Translations under genes and position numbers: made by a program
Notes under the pieces: generated by a model
Seen by the model: the letters and a program-made list of their open reading frames with translations, nothing else
Databases searched by the model: none
What the model was told of the DNA's origin: nothing
In this document: positions 32,972-41,118 of the stretch, piece by piece
Layout of the letters: the number at the start of each line of letters is the position of its first letter
How positions within the stretch are numbered: position 1 is the stretch's first letter
NCBI RefSeq assembly: GCF_002072175.1
Contig: NZ_MVIV01000001.1
Span: 328,862 to 392,861 of the forward strand
Length of the DNA: 64,000 nucleotides
Reading direction: 5' to 3'
DNA from: Actinomyces gaoshouyii
GTDB taxonomy: Bacteria > Actinomycetota > Actinomycetes > Actinomycetales > Actinomycetaceae

Positions 32972-33838
32972 TCACCACTGGTGGATGTCGATGTTGTACA
33001 GGCGCTGCAGGTGCTCGGCGCTGGCGGCCGCCTCAGCGGCCAGATCCGGATGGGTCAGGATCGTGCGCTTGAGGAAGGGGGCGCCCGAGGCGATGATCCC
33101 CTGCCAGGCGCGGATCGTGGGGTTCTCATACCCGGCCCCGATATCGGTCCCGGTCACCCATTCGTCGATGGAGTAGGCCTCGGAGAAGGCGAGCCTGGAC
33201 AGGCCCAGCTCGTAGGCCATGACGACGTCCTCCTTGGTCGGCTGGACGCGGATGCCGTCGAAGAAGCGCACCCAGGCCCGCTCGGCGAGGATCCCTCCTC
33301 TGAAGGACAGGAAGTAGCTCTGCATATGCCGTCCGAACTGGTAGGAGGTCGTCAGGCAGCGGATGTCGGGGCCCGGGGGCTCGGCCGCCCACTCCAGGAG
33401 AGTGTCGATGGGGGCGAAGGGCCCGAGCATGGAGTCGTTGGTCAGCAGGACGACGGGCTTGGACCGCACACCCGGGATCCAGCCCAGCCCGGTGGTCCAG
33501 GAGCCGAAGTCGTAGCCGAGGTTGGGGCGGCGGATGACGACGGTCCGCTCGGGGATGCCGTGCGGGAACTCGAGGGGCTCGCGGCGCTCGCATGTGGACA
33601 CCACGACGGTGACGTAGCCGGAGGCGTCCAGGGCAGCCAGGTAGCGGCTCAGGGAGAGCGGCTGAACCGGGGTCGCGGAGTACTGGGCGACGATGGCGAC
33701 CCGCTCGGCGGCGTCGACGGTGCTCCGCTCGCCGCGCTCGACGTGGATCCGGCCCCGCGTGACGTCGACGACGCGCGGCCCCTCATGGGAGGCCTGGCCG
33801 TGCTGGGCGCGCAGGAGGCGCCCCGGAAGGGGGCTCAC
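32972..33838 (-). CDS. Rhamnan synthesis protein F-type protein
   Basis: A 288-residue protein of the RgpF family: VAIVAQYSATPVQPLSLSRYL, VVSTCERRE, RRPNLGYDFGSWTTGL, VVLLTNDSMLGPFAPI and SYFLSFRGGIL follow the family order. RgpF proteins act in rhamnan backbone or side-chain synthesis, probably as rhamnosyltransferases. Its start overlaps the small coiled-coil gene by 4 nt, giving the chain wzm-wzt-coiled coil-rgpF-rgpF/GH99. The N-terminal 40 residues are not conserved-looking, and a later start is possible. Confidence 0.87.
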   Translation of the reverse strand: MSPLPGRLLRAQHGQASHEGPRVVDVTRGRIHVERGERSTVDAAERVAIVAQYSATPVQPLSLSRYLAALDASGYVTVVVSTCERREPLEFPHGIPERTVVIRRPNLGYDFGSWTTGLGWIPGVRSKPVVLLTNDSMLGPFAPIDTLLEWAAEPPGPDIRCLTTSYQFGRHMQSYFLSFRGGILAERAWVRFFDGIRVQPTKEDVVMAYELGLSRLAFSEAYSIDEWVTGTDIGAGYENPTIRAWQGIIASGAPFLKRTILTHPDLAAEAAASAEHLQRLYNIDIHQW

Positions 33839-34074
33839 CGGGGAAGCCTCATGCGGATAGCCGACTTGACGAGCCTGACCGGGGCGGTGAGGTGCCAGGA
33901 GGTGGAGTGGCGGATGTCGCTGAGCTGCTCCCAGGCGCCGTCGAGCTTGCGCTGCATGATGCGCTGCTCCTTCTCCAGGCGCTGGATTTCGGCATGGAGT
34001 TCCCCGGCCTCGGCGTGCGCGTGGCGCAGGGCGGCTCGCAGGCGGCGGATCTCGTCATCCTGACTGATGGTCAT
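33835..34074 (-). CDS. Small coiled-coil protein between ABC exporter and RgpF genes
   Basis: A 79-residue protein, mostly a long amphipathic coiled coil (RRLRAALRHAHAEAG through EKEQRIMQRKLDGAWEQL), ending in DIRHSTSWHLTAPVRLVKSAIRMRL. The STSWxLTAPxR ending is common at the ends of coiled coils that precede glycosyltransferase domains in actinobacterial wall polysaccharide proteins; here it stands alone. It overlaps both neighbours by 4 nt. A role as an adaptor or length ruler between Wzt and the RgpF proteins is speculation from position. Confidence 0.78.
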   Translation of the reverse strand: MTISQDDEIRRLRAALRHAHAEAGELHAEIQRLEKEQRIMQRKLDGAWEQLSDIRHSTSWHLTAPVRLVKSAIRMRLPR

Positions 34075-35426
34075 CGGTCCCCCTCGTTCAAGGACTCGGA
34101 CTGTTCGGCCTGGGGCGCCCCTGCGGCCTCGACGCTCAGGGCGGGGCTCCAGCGGCCCTCGGGCATGGTGATCAGACCCGGCTCGTCAATGACTCTGCCC
34201 TCGTGGATGAGGAGCTCGGTCTGGCGGTCGGAGTAGTCGTAGGTGGCGCCGTCGCGCAGGAAGCAGGTGGTCAGCCACAGGCGGCCGGGATGGAGGACGA
34301 CGGGGTCCATCGCATAGTCGACGAAGCCGTCCTCGCCCGCTCTCAGGTTGTAGAGGTACCCGGCATGACGGGAGTTGGGACCGGAGATCATGACCCCGCC
34401 GTCGGTGATGAAGGCCAGGCCGAGCTCGACGTCGCGCAGGTCCTTGCGGGCGTGGACGTGGATGCGCAGGGTGGCGGGCCTCCCGGTGGTGAGGAAGGGG
34501 ACCTTGTTGCCCTCGCCGTCGAAGATCTCGACGCCGGTCATGCGGCACTCCCCCGAGCCCTGGTTGAGCCGGAAATCCTTGTCCGCCTCCCGCTCGGCCT
34601 CGGTCTGCTCGGCGGCGCGCTTCTCCGCCTCCTTGGCGTTGACGGCGGCGATGTAGGCCGAGACGCCCTCGTCGGCGGGACCGATCATCTTGACGCGGCC
34701 GTGGTCGAGCCAAACGACCTCGTCGCACATCTCCTTGGCCAGGGACAGCGAGTGGGTGACCAGGGCGATCGTGGTGCCGTGGTCGCGCAGGTCGCGCATG
34801 TACTCGAAGCACTTGCGCTGGAACTCCTCGTCGCCCACGGCGATGATCTCGTCGACGATGAGGATCTTGGGGCGGATCGCCACGGCGACGGCGAAGCCCA
34901 GGCGCACGGTCATTCCCGAGGAGTAGACCTTGACGGGCTGATCGATGAAGGCGCCGATGTCGGCGAAGTCGATGATCCAGTCGATGGTGGACTCGATCTG
35001 CTTGCGGCTGCGCCCCAGGATAGCGCCGTTGAGGAAGATGTTCTCGCGCCCCGTGAGCTCGCCGTGGAAGCCGGCTCCGAGCTCGAGGAGGGCGTCGACG
35101 CTGTCCGAGACGGTGACGGTGCCACTCGTGGGGCGGTAGACGCCTGCCAAGAGCTTGAGCATCGTGGACTTGCCCGAGCCGTTGTGGCCGACGAGCCCGA
35201 AAGTGGTTCCCTTGCGAATCCTGAAGGAGACGTCGTCGAGGGCGTGGAAAACGCGCTGCTCGGAGGTGGCGCGCCCGCGCACGAAGCGCTCCTTGAAGGT
35301 GGAGCGGCGATCGGCCTGCATCTCGAAGCTCTTCGAGACGCGGTCGACGACGATGGCGTATTCCTCCGGCCCGGAGCCCCCGGGGGTGGTGGGCGCGGAG
35401 GCTGTCTCGATCATGTCAGCGCTCAT
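34071..35426 (-). CDS. wzt: ABC transporter ATP-binding protein for polysaccharide export (Wzt/RgpD-like)
   Basis: A 451-residue ATPase. Walker A GHNGSGKST (80-88), Q-loop region, signature YSSGMTVRLGFA, Walker B KILIVDEI and the switch VTHSL are intact. A linker rich in Glu/Lys leads to a C-terminal beta-rich domain (about 300-430: MTGVEIFDGEGNKVPFLTTG, VELGLAFITDGGVM), resembling the Wzt carbohydrate-binding domain that recognises the finished polymer end. It pairs with the permease directly upstream (one base between genes) and overlaps the coiled-coil gene by 4 nt. The rhamnan genes downstream suggest the substrate. Confidence 0.92.
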   Translation of the reverse strand: MSADMIETASAPTTPGGSGPEEYAIVVDRVSKSFEMQADRRSTFKERFVRGRATSEQRVFHALDDVSFRIRKGTTFGLVGHNGSGKSTMLKLLAGVYRPTSGTVTVSDSVDALLELGAGFHGELTGRENIFLNGAILGRSRKQIESTIDWIIDFADIGAFIDQPVKVYSSGMTVRLGFAVAVAIRPKILIVDEIIAVGDEEFQRKCFEYMRDLRDHGTTIALVTHSLSLAKEMCDEVVWLDHGRVKMIGPADEGVSAYIAAVNAKEAEKRAAEQTEAEREADKDFRLNQGSGECRMTGVEIFDGEGNKVPFLTTGRPATLRIHVHARKDLRDVELGLAFITDGGVMISGPNSRHAGYLYNLRAGEDGFVDYAMDPVVLHPGRLWLTTCFLRDGATYDYSDRQTELLIHEGRVIDEPGLITMPEGRWSPALSVEAAGAPQAEQSESLNEGDR

Positions 35427-35427
35427 C

Positions 35428-36273
35428 TCAGATCATCTCCCCCAGGTCGGCGCCCCACTTGCGGGCCACGATGCGCGCCCCGAGGTAGGCGAGTCCCGCC
35501 CAGGCCAGGCAGGCGGCCCAATGCGTCAGGGAACCGACCTGCCCCATGTAGACCAGGGATCGGAAGAGCTCGATGTACTCGGCGACCGGCATGTGCTTGA
35601 CGACGAACTGCAAGGGGATTCCCCATTTGCTCTCCGGCACGATGGTCACCACATAAATGATGGGCGTGGCGTAGAACATGAGCTGGAGGATGACTCCGAC
35701 GAGCTGGGCGAGGTCGCGCATATAGACATTGCCGATAGCCAGGATGACCGCGATCGCCTGGACGAAGACGACGATGAGCGCGAGGAGCACGGGTACCAGC
35801 AGCCATGACCAGTCCAGGAAGCCCAGGAGGGCCAGGACCACCATGAGCAGCCCCGCCTCGATGGCGCTCTGGATGCCGACGGCCAGGCCCGCGCCGAGCA
35901 CGGGTGCGTAGGCCGGGAAGTAGACCTTCTGGAGCAGCCCTCCGGAGGACAGGAGCCCGTTGATGCCCGCATTGATCGAGTTCTGGAAGTAGCCCCAGAT
36001 AGTCAGGCCGGCGAAGAGCCACAGGGCGAACTCGCCGATACCGCCCGTACGATTGTCCAGTGCCGGGGGGCGCATCTTGAACAGGCCGCCGAAGATGACG
36101 GCGTAGATGCCCAGGGTGACCAGGGGCACGACGAGGGACCAGAGCCAGCCCAGCAGGGTGCCGTTGAACTTGGCCTTGAGATCCCTCTGGCCGAAGGCGT
36201 TGATGAGGCTCGCCTGCTGGCCGAGGGTCAGGGGTGCCCTCACGTCGATATGCTCCGCCATGGCCTCACTCAT
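35428..36273 (-). CDS. wzm: ABC-2 type polysaccharide export permease (Wzm/RgpC-like)
   Basis: A 281-residue permease with six membrane segments. The N-terminal QRDLKAKFNGTLLGWLWSLV motif, the VQAIAVILAIGNVYMRDLAQLV region and the FYATPIIYV segment are characteristic of Wzm/TagG/RgpC transporters. It starts the export operon, with its TGA one base from the wzt ATG. A TAGACT -10 candidate lies upstream at 36325-36330. It is expected to form the membrane channel for an undecaprenyl- or decaprenyl-linked rhamnan. Confidence 0.92.
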   Translation of the reverse strand: MSEAMAEHIDVRAPLTLGQQASLINAFGQRDLKAKFNGTLLGWLWSLVVPLVTLGIYAVIFGGLFKMRPPALDNRTGGIGEFALWLFAGLTIWGYFQNSINAGINGLLSSGGLLQKVYFPAYAPVLGAGLAVGIQSAIEAGLLMVVLALLGFLDWSWLLVPVLLALIVVFVQAIAVILAIGNVYMRDLAQLVGVILQLMFYATPIIYVVTIVPESKWGIPLQFVVKHMPVAEYIELFRSLVYMGQVGSLTHWAACLAWAGLAYLGARIVARKWGADLGEMI

Positions 36274-36324
36274 CCGGGTCCGGGTGCGAATCCGCCGCCC
36301 TGGGAGATGGCGACTCGAAGGCTC

Positions 36325-36330
36325 AGTCTA
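36325..36330 (-). promoter_or_regulatory. Candidate -10 (TAGACT) of the wzm-wzt-rgpF operon
   Basis: TAGACT on the minus strand about 50 nt upstream of wzm, in the gap after the amidase gene. A TTGCCC sequence 20 bp further upstream is a poor -35. The same hexamer occurs upstream of rfbCD. Confidence 0.3.
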
Positions 36331-36389
36331 GACCAGGCTCGGTGCCGCGCGGGCAACCCGGCCTGTGCGTCCGGCTACGGCCGGCTCGG

Positions 36390-38333
36390 TCAGGCGATCC
36401 AGGCGCCGGAGGGCGCGAAGCGGTAGGTCCTGCCGTCGATCCGCTGCGCACCGGTGACCATGAACCCGGCATCGGGGCGCAGGTAGTACCAGCTGCCGCC
36501 GATGCGGTGCCAGCCGGTGGCCATGCCTCCCCAGTCCTCCGCCAGGTAGTACCAGCCCCCGTTGATGAACCGCCAGCCGGTGGCCATGGCCCCGTTGGAG
36601 GGATCGAGGTAGTACCAGTCGGGGCCGACCTTCTGCCAGCCAGTGGCCATGGCCCCACTGGAATGCAGGTAGTACCAGCGGCTGCCGTCCTTCTTCCAGC
36701 CGGTGGCCATGGCTCCGCTGGAGGGATCGAGGTAGTACCAGTCGGGGCCGACCTTCTGCCAGCCAGTGGCCATGCGGCCAGAGCCGGGCGAGAGGTAGTA
36801 CCAGGTGGAGCCCTGCTCGAGCCAACCGGTGACGAGCTCCAGGTCGTCGGTGTAGTAGTACCAGGCGCTCCCGGACCGAACCCACCCGGGCCTGGGTGCG
36901 GGGGCGCCGCCCATCTGGGTGGCGGCGATGGAGCGGATCCGGTCCATGCGGGAGTAGCCGACATCGCCCGGGCACGCGGTGTTGCCGACATCGCGGTGGG
37001 CGAGGATGCGGGGCAGGGAGACGACCTGCCCGGCGGCGTACTTCTCGGAGGAGTGGATGGTGAAGTCCGCCCAACCGTCCGCATCCGTCACCCCGCCACG
37101 GGCGAGGAACCAGCCGGCGAGCCTGCCGACGCGGTCGAGCTGGGCCTGCGTGGGGGCCACGGCCGAGTAGTCGCCCATCATGGAGATGCCCATCGTCCCG
37201 GTGTTGGCGCCGTAGGCGTGGCCGCCCACCGCCATGGTCCCGGGCGCGGAGTCGAGGGTGCCCAGGCGGCCCTCGTAGACGGTGCCGTACTTGTCGACGA
37301 GGAAGTTGTAGCCGATGTCCCCCCAGTCCAGAGTGACCGAGTGGTAGTGGTAGATGCCCTGGATGATGCCCATGGACTGGGCGGCGGTGTAGTTGTTCGT
37401 CCCCGCGGTGTGGTGGACGACGACGTGCTTCGCGCTCGCGTACTCGACGTCCCAATCGGAGCTGGAGGAGGCGCCCCAGGCCGAGCGCGGGGTGACGGCG
37501 AAGGGCAGGCCGGCGACGGCGACCGCTCCGGCGATGCCCAGGAGCGCTGCCCCCGCCCCGGCGGCGCCGGCGCCCGCGAGCGCGGGAGCGGGGGCCTCGA
37601 TGGTCCCAGCGGCCCGGCGGGCAGTGGCGGCACGGTCGACGGGCGTGGCGGGCGCGGTGACGGACTCGAGCTCGGAGGTCTCGATGGTCTCCTCCGAGCC
37701 GCTGGGGGCGTCGGGGATGAGATGGAGGCGCAGGCCCGCGGGGATGGATCGGGTGTCGTCGATGACGAGAGCGGCCTGGACGGCGTCGGCGCCACCGGTG
37801 ACGAAGGGCTCGGTGCCGGTGGATCGGGCGGGGCCCGAGTCGCGCCCCCCGGCGCTCTCGACCTCGAGGAGGTGCCAGGTGGACCACTCGCCGCCCTCGC
37901 GCACGCGCAGGTAGGCGCTCGCGCCGTCGGGCAGGCCCCCGCCGTTCCAGGTGAAGCCGGCCACCACGAAGCCGTCGACGGCGAGCGGCTCGGTCAGGAG
38001 GGCGGCGTCGCGCTCGGGGTCGATGTCGGAGGAGGGATCCGCCGTTGCCAGGGGGAAGTGGGCCGCTCCGACACCGGTGCCAGAGGCGGCGGGCGCGCTG
38101 CCAGCCGGGCCGGGGGCGGCGGGCGAGGCCTTGAGGCCCGCCCGGGCGAGGGAGGTGAGAGCACCGTCCCCCGAGGTCAGCTCCAGCACCTTCGCGGGGG
38201 CGCCGTCGGAGGGAAGGGAGAGGGTGCGGGTCGGGGCCGCCGCGGGCGCAGTGGACGCCGCGGACTCACTGGCAAGGCCGAGGGCGATCAGGGGCAGGGT
38301 GGACATCATCGCGAAGGAGCGGCGGCTGAGCAT
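36390..38333 (-). CDS. Tat-exported N-acetylmuramoyl-L-alanine amidase with choline-binding repeats
   Basis: A 647-residue secreted protein. The N-terminal SRRSFAMM followed by a hydrophobic segment and ASA-type site is a twin-arginine signal. A beta-rich region (60-270) precedes a PGRP/amidase-2 domain (about 297-465) with zinc ligands in VVVHHTAG, GYNFLVDKYGTVYEG and LAHRDVGNTACPGD. Residues about 484-647 hold about eight 20-residue repeats of the form ATGWxKxGxxWYYLxxSGAM, like the choline-binding modules of pneumococcal LytA. The protein should cleave peptidoglycan while bound to phosphocholine-decorated polymers, which the lic genes of this window could supply. It is divergent from rfbB. 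Confidence 0.93.
   Translation of the reverse strand: MLSRRSFAMMSTLPLIALGLASESAASTAPAAAPTRTLSLPSDGAPAKVLELTSGDGALTSLARAGLKASPAAPGPAGSAPAASGTGVGAAHFPLATADPSSDIDPERDAALLTEPLAVDGFVVAGFTWNGGGLPDGASAYLRVREGGEWSTWHLLEVESAGGRDSGPARSTGTEPFVTGGADAVQAALVIDDTRSIPAGLRLHLIPDAPSGSEETIETSELESVTAPATPVDRAATARRAAGTIEAPAPALAGAGAAGAGAALLGIAGAVAVAGLPFAVTPRSAWGASSSSDWDVEYASAKHVVVHHTAGTNNYTAAQSMGIIQGIYHYHSVTLDWGDIGYNFLVDKYGTVYEGRLGTLDSAPGTMAVGGHAYGANTGTMGISMMGDYSAVAPTQAQLDRVGRLAGWFLARGGVTDADGWADFTIHSSEKYAAGQVVSLPRILAHRDVGNTACPGDVGYSRMDRIRSIAATQMGGAPAPRPGWVRSGSAWYYYTDDLELVTGWLEQGSTWYYLSPGSGRMATGWQKVGPDWYYLDPSSGAMATGWKKDGSRWYYLHSSGAMATGWQKVGPDWYYLDPSNGAMATGWRFINGGWYYLAEDWGGMATGWHRIGGSWYYLRPDAGFMVTGAQRIDGRTYRFAPSGAWIA
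36420..36880 (-). repeat. Tandem choline-binding-type repeats within the amidase gene
   Basis: About eight consecutive coding repeats of roughly 60-63 bp encode GW/WYYL repeats; two of them (36600-36650 and 36735-36780) are identical over several tens of bases, implying recent duplication or gene conversion. Such repeats can vary in number between strains. Confidence 0.75.
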
Positions 38334-39657
<1,324 letters not shown>

Positions 39658-39689
39658 GACCCAACCCGTAGGACGTGCAACCGCCTCCA

Positions 39690-39736
39690 CGCTGTGAGGG
39701 TGGGCTCCCCTTCTCGGGGAGCCCACCCTCACAGCG
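39690..39736. terminator. Perfect 21-bp hairpin downstream of rfbB
   Basis: Arms 39690-39710 and 39716-39736 are exact reverse complements around the 5-nt loop TTCTC. It starts 33 bp after the rfbB stop and has no T-tract. It would serve as a terminator for rfbB and for the opposite-strand XRE/PIN unit, whose decayed reading frame ends inside it. Confidence 0.7.
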
Positions 39737-39978
39737 TCAGACGCCCAGTCGGGCCCGTCCGGTGCCACCAACCCACGTCAGTCCCGGGCCAACTCCTCCT
39801 GATCAGCCGCAGGCGCCCTGAGCGCCGCCCCGGCCGCACTCGCAATCGCTCGATGACGGCGCGTGCCTGGCGGTCGTCGATGATGGCGACACGCCCATCA
39901 TCTTCGCCAGGGCAGCGGCCCTGTCGTGTCCCAGACGAAGATCTCCGTACTCGGCGAACTGCTCATCTCAGTGCTCAC
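39729..39978 (-). pseudogene. Decayed PIN-domain partner of the XRE/ImmA gene
   Basis: GTG 39978 overlaps the stop of the XRE/ImmA gene (GTGA), as an intact downstream partner would. The first frame encodes STEIFVWDTTGPLPW, resembling the first strand and acidic residue of a PIN domain, and stops after about 26 codons. A second frame (about 39910-39729) encodes GRVAIIDDRQARAVIERLRV, resembling the late PIN-domain IDDxxAR motif. The middle of the domain is missing. This reads as a deletion plus frameshift remnant of the small PIN-like protein commonly encoded after XRE-COG2856 genes. Identification is by motif only. Confidence 0.55.
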
Positions 39979-41018
39979 GATGACAGAACACCGAGCGTCA
40001 TCTCCGCCGCGCGTCGGGGCGTGACAAGCTGACGGTCAAGGGCCCGGGCGCAGGCCCGGATCCACGCCGGCGCCAAGCCCGGCGGTACGACGTCCTCCCG
40101 GGGCCGAGCCCCGAGAACACGGTAGAAGTCCGCGTCGACGGGGGTCGTCGTCGCGTCGATCGACGCCAGATCGAGGCCCGCCCCCTCAGCGACCCTCATG
40201 AGCAGGGACCACGAGACCCGGTAGTCGCCCGCCAGGCGCACCAGCGTCTCGCGCGACGGGCTCTCGTCCCAGGCGCGGCGCACCGCGGCCTCGGGAAGGA
40301 GGAGCTCGGCGGCGAAGGCGTCGACCAGCTCCTCCGCCTCGCGCGGCGCCGCGTAATGGCCCGAGGCCTCGTAGGTATCACCTGCGAGGTGATGGCCGAT
40401 CTCATGGGCCAGTGTCGCCCGCCGACGACCGGGCTCGACGTCGGCCCCGACGAGCGCGACACCGAGACCCGGCTCCGGGGTCAACGACCTGCCGTCGATG
40501 TGCGCCGGCGTCGTCCGGGCCCACAGACCCAGCCGGGAGGCGACATCGGTCATGTCGCCCAGGGGCTCGCTCCCCACCCCAAGGTACTCGCGCGCGCGAC
40601 GCGCCAGGTCCTGGGCCTCCTCGCGGGAACTGAGACCGGAGCCGCCGAAATCCAGCGCCACCGGCTCGATGAGCCCCGCCTCCCGCAGCTGGCACAGGTC
40701 CCTCCACGCGCGGTCGAGGTCGATCTCCGCCTGGACCTCCTCGCGCTCGTCGGGCAGGACGGCCTCTTCGACCGGCCGGCGCGCTGCCCGGACGTCCGGA
40801 GTGGGACGCGCGACGAGGTCGATGAGGTCCACATCGAGCGCCTTGGCGATCCTCATCAGCTCGAGCGCCGAGACCTTGCGCTCACCGGACTCCGCACGGG
40901 ACAGGGCCGTGCGCTCCAGACGGCACCGGTCGGCGAGCTGTCCCTGATCGAGCCCTCGGCCCCGGCGGATCCTCCGGATCTGCTCCCCGAGCTGAGTGAA
41001 GTCCGTGACCATCTCCAT
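39975..41018 (-). CDS. XRE-family HTH / ImmA-IrrE metallopeptidase fusion (COG2856 type)
   Basis: A 347-residue protein. Residues 8-70 form an XRE HTH (LGEQIRRIRRGRGLDQGQLA, then RTALSRAESGERKVSALELM). Residues about 140-260 form an ImmA/IrrE-type metallopeptidase with HEIGHH (205-210) and a downstream acidic EEAEELVDAFAAELL-like helix. Such proteins are cytoplasmic antitoxin- or anti-repressor-like regulators, usually paired with a small toxin-like PIN protein. Here that partner is broken. ATG 41018 is one base from a perfect operator-like palindrome and lacks a ribosome site, suggesting a leaderless, autoregulated transcript. Confidence 0.9.
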   Translation of the reverse strand: MEMVTDFTQLGEQIRRIRRGRGLDQGQLADRCRLERTALSRAESGERKVSALELMRIAKALDVDLIDLVARPTPDVRAARRPVEEAVLPDEREEVQAEIDLDRAWRDLCQLREAGLIEPVALDFGGSGLSSREEAQDLARRAREYLGVGSEPLGDMTDVASRLGLWARTTPAHIDGRSLTPEPGLGVALVGADVEPGRRRATLAHEIGHHLAGDTYEASGHYAAPREAEELVDAFAAELLLPEAAVRRAWDESPSRETLVRLAGDYRVSWSLLMRVAEGAGLDLASIDATTTPVDADFYRVLGARPREDVVPPGLAPAWIRACARALDRQLVTPRRAAEMTLGVLSS

Positions 41019-41019
41019 A

Positions 41020-41036
41020 TGTGCGATTTTCGCACA
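41020..41036. promoter_or_regulatory. 17-bp palindromic operator before the XRE/ImmA gene
   Basis: TGTGCGATTTTCGCACA is a perfect 7-bp dyad with a 3-bp centre, one base upstream of ATG 41018. On the coding strand GAAAAT in its centre lies 7 nt before the ATG and could be the -10, so bound protein would block transcription. This fits autoregulation by the encoded XRE domain. Confidence 0.7.
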
Positions 41037-41118
41037 CCCCTGTTCACCGCTCAAGGCGGAGGCCGGGGCCGAGGACGCCGCTCGGCGCCAGCAGGGCCAA
41101 TGAGACCGGTGACGGGCG

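Noticed and set aside
36420-36880. CRISPR-like regularly spaced repeats
   Set aside because: The periodicity is coding: it translates in frame into GW/WYYL choline-binding repeats, and there are no cas genes.
39694-40032. 112-codon plus-strand frame after rfbB
   Set aside because: It starts inside the hairpin and is antisense to the PIN remnant and the XRE gene end; no ribosome site or motifs.
41099-41112. A further copy of the ACCGGT repeat unit after DUF6541 copy 1
   Set aside because: Only TGAGACCGGT (41101-41110) matches; too short to call a repeat copy.
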